10,088 bases of DNA from Nitrospirota bacterium (GTDB lineage Bacteria; Nitrospirota; Thermodesulfovibrionia; Thermodesulfovibrionales; SM23-35). The translations under genes were made by a program, and so were the position numbers. The notes below the pieces were generated by a model that was not told where the DNA came from, did not search any database, and saw only the letters and a list, made by a program, of their open reading frames with translations. The stretch is from contig JAOUJR010000040.1 of the NCBI GenBank assembly GCA_029883145.1, positions 1 to 10,088 of the forward strand, given 5' to 3'. This document shows, in pieces, positions 5,912 through 10,088 of the stretch (position 1 is its first letter; every line of letters starts with the position of its first letter).

Positions 5912-7168
5912 TTAACCCCAGTTTTCTATGAGGAAAGACTTTTTGTCCTCAAACATTTTGCACAACTGCTCGATCTTTTCTTCTACTTCAGAAGCATCAC
6001 TATTCCATGTCTCTATTACAAATGAAGCAGTTCTTCCTATATAGAGTGGAGTAATGGATCTTAGAAGATGTTCTTTATTTATTATCTTCTTGTGTGCTGC
6101 TGTCGCAAAACTATAAATAATTTCAACCCATATATCATCAGGAATGTAGAATTCCTCCTTCGGTAGCTCCTCTACCCTGTGGAGAAAATCTATAATTTCC
6201 TGGGAAAGTAAGCCTTTCCATATTTCCATCAGTTCTTTTACTCCAAGCCTGAATTTATCGATCATCCTGTCAAGATTAACCAACACAGGTTCAAGTCCAA
6301 CGGCATACTGGAAGCCGCACGTGAGTACAGGTTGAGAAATAGTTACTTTCTTCCACACATCCTGGTATGTCTCCATAAGGTCAAAAGTTGACCCTAACAC
6401 CTGATAAAGCATTTCGCTTAAATCAGCGCCGGGGTCTTTTGGGTCATGAATCTTTGCACCTAAAAATGACTGGCAGACTCTAAAATTATTAGCAATTGCT
6501 GTAGTGGTCATCCATATATCAATTCCGTACCTTGCAACATCTGTTTCCCAGACACCTTTGGTCAGATAAAAATTCGCCAGCTTGCCAGAGAAACCAAAAT
6601 CTCCTCCTATCGGTTGCCTTACTCGCTTGCCATATAAAGCCCTGGTTATGGGATAGATAATGCTGTTGGTTATTGTGCCATCATATTTATGTCTATGGTA
6701 AAGAGGTGCAACATAGTCAAAATTACCTTCTATGATGGGTTTAATGAGAAGTTCGATCCACTCAGGTGTAATACTCCTCAGATCAGAGTCCACCACAGCG
6801 CATGCTTTTGCATTAAGGGCACTCGCAATCTCAAATATGGTTCTGAAGGCACTCCCTTTTCCCGGGATGCCAAGATAAGGTGTTGCTATTTTAAAAGGCT
6901 CAACCCTGTGATAAAGGAGGATAGATTGGAAATCCTCAATAGTCGTATTTTGAACAACCTCAATAGTGCCATCAGTAGAGCCACCATCGGAATTAATAAG
7001 AACTGTTTTTTTGTCAGGAAAATACTTTGCGAAGCCAGCTTTTACTGCCCTTACCACATGGCTAATAGTGCGCGCATTGTTATAGCTCGGGATACCAACA
7101 ACGATGTCAGCCTCTTTGATATCGCTGATCTTATCATGAATTTCTTTTCTTAGAGTAATTTTGTTCAT
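5912..7168 (-). CDS. GT-A fold glycosyltransferase resembling glucosylglycerate/mannosylglycerate synthases (GT81/GT78-like)
   Basis: Retaining-type nucleotide-sugar transferase, 418 residues, with no signal peptide or membrane span. The N-terminal GT-A domain shows VGIPSYNNARTI (24-35), SDGGSTDGT (60-68), PGKG (102-105) and the metal-binding DSD (127-129). It continues with QPIGGDFGFSG (185-195), YGID (214-217) and a late His241. PGKG, DxD, QPxGG and the WGID/YGID block are shared with mannosylglycerate synthase (GT78) and glucosyl-3-phosphoglycerate synthase (GT81). The helical C-terminal part (about 275-418, including DDIWVEIIYSFATAAH) resembles that of the former. A likely product is a glycosylglycerate-type compatible solute, with glycerate or phosphoglycerate as acceptor; this is inference. 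It sits 47 bases after glgC, whose ADP-glucose could be the donor. The only usable ATG (7166-7168) lacks a Shine-Dalgarno, and an in-frame TAA lies 10 codons upstream. A different sugar acceptor cannot be excluded. Confidence 0.8.
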   Translation of the reverse strand: MNKITLRKEIHDKISDIKEADIVVGIPSYNNARTISHVVRAVKAGFAKYFPDKKTVLINSDGGSTDGTIEVVQNTTIEDFQSILLYHRVEPFKIATPYLGIPGKGSAFRTIFEIASALNAKACAVVDSDLRSITPEWIELLIKPIIEGNFDYVAPLYHRHKYDGTITNSIIYPITRALYGKRVRQPIGGDFGFSGKLANFYLTKGVWETDVARYGIDIWMTTTAIANNFRVCQSFLGAKIHDPKDPGADLSEMLYQVLGSTFDLMETYQDVWKKVTISQPVLTCGFQYAVGLEPVLVNLDRMIDKFRLGVKELMEIWKGLLSQEIIDFLHRVEELPKEEFYIPDDIWVEIIYSFATAAHKKIINKEHLLRSITPLYIGRTASFVIETWNSDASEVEEKIEQLCKMFEDKKSFLIENWG

Positions 7169-7215
7169 AACAAAAAATTGTTCGTTAATTTTTCCAAATT
7201 ACAATTATCAAGCTG

Positions 7216-8439
7216 TTATCTCAAAGATTTTATCGGCTTACCTCTTCTCGGAATAATCGCTATTCCGGAAGAGTCTAAATGACAACGAAACCGGTCTTTA
7301 TCAGGATCAAAACCGAATTGTTCGTTTTCATTTATCATATTTAATTTATCCACAATGACCCTTTTGAGACTACAACCTTTTTTAAGTATTGCATGATCCA
7401 TAATAATGCACTCCTCAACAGTCACACCGCCTTCAATTATCACTCCCCGACGGATAACAGAATTGACTATTTTTGCTCTATTTATAAAAGCTCCTTCCGC
7501 AATTATGCTGTTCCTTATGTCAGCTTTCAATATCTTTGTTGCCGGGCCCTCATATGATGAGGGATGAATAGGCCACAATGGATTGTCCACTTCAAACAAG
7601 GGGGCCTCACCCAACATCTCCATATGAGCTTCAAAATAAGAAGATATTGTTCCCACATCTCTCCAGTATCCCTTCTCTTCATATGGTTTAGTCCCGGGAA
7701 CTATATTTGTTGCAAAGTCATAGGCAAATAATCTACCCGTTTCAATCAAATCCGGTATCACATGGGCGCCAAAATCATGCTGTTTTTTCCTTTGAGCTTT
7801 TGAGAGTGATTCTAACAGTGTGCTCCTGTTAAATATATAATTCCCCATTGAAGCATAAACTTTTGAAGGATCATCAGGAAGCGGAATAGGCTTTTTTGGT
7901 TTCTCCTGAAAGCCGATAATCCGTTTTTCACTGTCGGTCATGATAACTCCAAAAGAAGAGGCTTGTTCAATAGGAACAGGCCTTGCAGCAACAGTAACAA
8001 ATGCATCCCGTTCAAGATGGTAATCTATCATCTGACGGATATCCATTCTGTAAATGTGATCAGCTCCGAATATAATAACAAGCTCCGGATTGTGTTGTTT
8101 GATAAGACTTATATTCTGGAAAATAGCATCTGCTGTGCCCTTGAACCATTCCGGTCCCATTTGCATCTGTGGAGGCACAACAGTTACAAAATGGTCTTTT
8201 ATTACAGAAGACAAAACCCAGTTCTGTCTCACATGCTCGATAAGAGATTGAGATTTGTATTGCACGAGAAGATATATAGAGTAAATGTGCGAATTAATAA
8301 GATTGCTTAACACAAAGTCTACTATCCTGTATCTCCCGCCAAAAGGTACCGATGGTTTGGAACGGAATGCTGTTAAAGGAAAAAGTCGTTCTCCTTTGCC
8401 TCCCGCAATAATAAATGCAAGAACTTTTGGATTTGTCAT
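7216..8439 (-). CDS. glgC: Glucose-1-phosphate adenylyltransferase (ADP-glucose pyrophosphorylase)
   Basis: Cytoplasmic enzyme forming ADP-glucose and pyrophosphate from glucose-1-phosphate and ATP, the committed step of bacterial glycogen synthesis. The nucleotidyltransferase domain has AGGKGERLFPLT (12-23), SKPSVPFGGRYRIVDF (27-42), the WFKGTADAI block (98-106), GADHIYRMD (125-133) and FQEKP with the glucose-1-phosphate-contacting Lys180. YWRDVGT follows at 258-264. A left-handed beta-helix segment (about 300-365) completes the usual architecture. At 407 residues it is slightly shorter than the E. coli enzyme (431), and no motif is missing. The ATG at 8437-8439 follows a perfect AAGGAGG (8444-8450) at good spacing. 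It lies 24 bases after treY and 47 before the glycosyltransferase. It may thus feed glycogen/maltodextrin for TreY and donate sugar for the next enzyme. Allosteric behaviour cannot be predicted from sequence alone. Confidence 0.96.
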   Translation of the reverse strand: MTNPKVLAFIIAGGKGERLFPLTAFRSKPSVPFGGRYRIVDFVLSNLINSHIYSIYLLVQYKSQSLIEHVRQNWVLSSVIKDHFVTVVPPQMQMGPEWFKGTADAIFQNISLIKQHNPELVIIFGADHIYRMDIRQMIDYHLERDAFVTVAARPVPIEQASSFGVIMTDSEKRIIGFQEKPKKPIPLPDDPSKVYASMGNYIFNRSTLLESLSKAQRKKQHDFGAHVIPDLIETGRLFAYDFATNIVPGTKPYEEKGYWRDVGTISSYFEAHMEMLGEAPLFEVDNPLWPIHPSSYEGPATKILKADIRNSIIAEGAFINRAKIVNSVIRRGVIIEGGVTVEECIIMDHAILKKGCSLKRVIVDKLNMINENEQFGFDPDKDRFRCHLDSSGIAIIPRRGKPIKSLR

Positions 8440-8463
8440 TATGCCTCCTTGTAATTTTTCAAT

Positions 8464-10088
8464 CTAAACAACCCTTTCCAGCAAAGCCACAGGAAAATGC
8501 GCAAAAATTTCAGAAAGAAGGAGGGCGGTAGAGTCTTTGTAGTTTTTAGTTGTGAGCATCTCTCCAGTAAAGATATTACGATATCGTACACCAGCTTCTT
8601 CAAAGGATACCACAATAAATGAATCCTTCCATACTTCCATGCCAAAGGGTAGATCATCAGGCTTTTTTATAAGTCTTGTAAAAAATCTGGGAGCAACAAC
8701 CAATGTTGTCAGATTTCCTAATCTCCTCGCAAACGTGCAAACATTATCAGCCTTTTCTCCCATGGTTTCTATGGTTATATATTCTCCCTTTTCAAACAGT
8801 TCCCTCTTTTCCTTACGGTAGTTCAGGGCTTTATATATCAGATAGAGTTTTATCTCTCCATTATTTTTATTAACTGTCAACTCCCTTGTAAGCTCTGATA
8901 GCACATCCTTTGCTTCACGCCTTTTCAACTCTTCCAATATCCTTATTCTTATCCCGTAATCAACAGACCTGCGATTATCCGGGTCAACAAGGCTAAAATT
9001 CCACATTTCTGTCCCCTGATAAAAATCAGGAACACCCGGTGAGGCTATTTTAAGCAATGTCTGTGAGAGTGAATTATACATTCCATAATGCGAAATCATC
9101 TTCTGAAATGCTTTAAAATCTTTTATAAACTGGTTGTCATCCGTATCCTTCATAATTGCATCAATAAACGTCATAACGGCATCCTCATAAAGTGTATTAG
9201 AATTTATCCAGCTTGTATTGACCTTGGCTTCCCTTAATGACTTCAACATATAGTCTTTAATCCTTTTTTTAAAAAACTCGTTTTCAGCTACATCCATCTG
9301 ACCAAGCGGCCAAGCCCCGAGAAGGGTTTGATACAGAAAATACTCTTCGTTGCGATTAGGGACAACCTGAGCATCAACAATAATTCTCTTTTTTTTATTC
9401 ATCTGATTCCACTTTTTCAGGCACTCCTTCCACATTTCTGGAATCTCTGAAAGGACATTTATCCTTGCCCTCACATCTTCACTTCTTTTTGAGTCATGAG
9501 TGGAGGTAGCAATGAGAGCATGCGGCCAGAATTTATATCTCTCTATGTTTTTCCCATGAAAGGTTTCGACTGGGGTACCAAACCTTTCTGGGTTACCACT
9601 TACTTCGTTGAGAGAAACAAGGCGATTATAAACATAAAAAGCCGTATCCTCAAGACCTTTTGCCATAATAGGACCTGTAATCTGCTGGAACCTCATAACA
9701 AAATCAAGCCATTCCTTTTTATCATTATCCCCAAAATTATCGGGAAACTTGAGCAAAAGGACATCTTTAAGGAAATCAAAAATAGATTCACTTATGGAAG
9801 GATTCTTTCTCTTAGCCTTTGATACAGCAAGCTCTATATACTGGCGGTCCTTATCCTTTATTATCCAAGTATTAATGTATGTCCTGTATACAGGGAAACA
9901 TGCAATGACTTCAATTATTGCACTGATAAGGCTATTTAAAGTAAAGTCCCTCGTATGTCTGTCCTTTTCTGAGATGTTATTGAGATAATGCCCCAGGGTG
10001 TTGATTTCACTTGACATGGCAACCTTCATTATCAACTTCTTTTTCCCGTAAACAATATCTTGAAAATTTATCTTTGATTTAATAAATC
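8464..10088 (-). CDS. treY: Maltooligosyl trehalose synthase, C-terminal 540 residues (5' end outside window)
   Basis: GH13-family intramolecular transglucosidase that converts the reducing end of a maltodextrin into a trehalosyl unit; TreZ then releases trehalose. The frame is open to the right edge, so the in-window TTG/ATG codons near 10035 are internal, not starts. The conserved block YGKKKLIMKVAMSSEINTL continues across them. Other hallmarks (visible-residue numbers) are DRHTRDFTLNSL (42-53), FPVYRTYI (about 64-71) and GLEDTAFYVYNRL (144-156). STHDSKRSEDVRAR (195-208) carries the GH13 region IV Asp. PGVPDFYQGTE (350-360) and VDPDNRRSVDY (367-377) follow. Family proteins are about 700-950 residues, so the N-terminal part, with the catalytic nucleophile and acid, is unseen. 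It ends with TAG at 8464-8466, 24 bases before glgC. No treZ is visible in this window. Confidence 0.96.
   Translation of the reverse strand, partial: FIKSKINFQDIVYGKKKLIMKVAMSSEINTLGHYLNNISEKDRHTRDFTLNSLISAIIEVIACFPVYRTYINTWIIKDKDRQYIELAVSKAKRKNPSISESIFDFLKDVLLLKFPDNFGDNDKKEWLDFVMRFQQITGPIMAKGLEDTAFYVYNRLVSLNEVSGNPERFGTPVETFHGKNIERYKFWPHALIATSTHDSKRSEDVRARINVLSEIPEMWKECLKKWNQMNKKKRIIVDAQVVPNRNEEYFLYQTLLGAWPLGQMDVAENEFFKKRIKDYMLKSLREAKVNTSWINSNTLYEDAVMTFIDAIMKDTDDNQFIKDFKAFQKMISHYGMYNSLSQTLLKIASPGVPDFYQGTEMWNFSLVDPDNRRSVDYGIRIRILEELKRREAKDVLSELTRELTVNKNNGEIKLYLIYKALNYRKEKRELFEKGEYITIETMGEKADNVCTFARRLGNLTTLVVAPRFFTRLIKKPDDLPFGMEVWKDSFIVVSFEEAGVRYRNIFTGEMLTTKNYKDSTALLLSEIFAHFPVALLERVV

Noticed and set aside
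6689..7153. 154-residue open frame on the + strand
   Set aside because: It is antisense to the conserved GT-A domain of the glycosyltransferase; the residue pattern has no protein-family signal.
8439..8657. 72-residue minus-strand frame overlapping the treY/glgC junction
   Set aside because: Out-of-frame shadow of the treY C-terminus; composition looks like frame-shifted coding sequence.
9883..9894. Perfect 12-bp palindrome CCTGTATACAGG
   Set aside because: It encodes the conserved FPVYRTY stretch of TreY, so the codons explain it without a DNA-binding role.
10033..10035. TTG/ATG codons as the start of treY
   Set aside because: The frame is open upstream to the window edge and the residues on both sides belong to one conserved TreY block, so the true start is outside.

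Overview
All eight genes that can be supported lie on the minus strand, so the window reads right to left. It looks like an AT-leaning chromosomal segment of a Gram-negative-type bacterium. There are no phage, plasmid, CRISPR, tRNA or rRNA signals. The DUF3124 protein, the GT78/GT81-like glycosyltransferase and the TreY/GlgC pair would fit an environmental lineage such as Nitrospirota or Desulfobacterota. That placement is a guess, because the sequence contains no phylogenetic marker.

Right half (about 10088 down to 5197): four closely spaced genes probably form one operon. They are treY (C-terminal 540 residues only, entering from the right edge), glgC, a glycosyltransferase resembling glucosylglycerate/mannosylglycerate synthases (GT81/GT78), and a short MscS-type membrane-helix protein. 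Gaps are 24, 47 and 16 bases. An intrinsic terminator candidate follows at about 5150-5175. The likely theme is glucose-based compatible solutes (trehalose from maltodextrin, perhaps glucosylglycerate from an NDP-glucose) together with a membrane protein related to osmotic-release channels.

Middle (5087 to 4596): a single exported DUF3124 protein with its own strong Shine-Dalgarno. A 171-base intergenic region follows (4425-4595). It holds a promoter-like element, a 15-bp palindrome and a short open frame after the DUF3124 stop.

Left half (4424 to 1): three cation transporters in probable operon order. They are a KefB/KefC-like CPA2 antiporter with TrkA-N and TrkA-C domains, a CaCA-family Na+/Ca2+ antiporter-like protein, and a P2-type (Ca2+-ATPase-like) P-type ATPase that runs off the left edge after 461 codons. 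Gaps are 19 and 12 bases.

The most unusual sequence feature is inside the ATPase. Five tandem 7-bp units (consensus TCYTGTA on the + strand, 18-52) are read in frame within the nucleotide-binding domain. A second, more degenerate 7-bp periodicity (243-270) lies upstream in the same domain. Gain or loss of one 7-bp unit would shift the frame.
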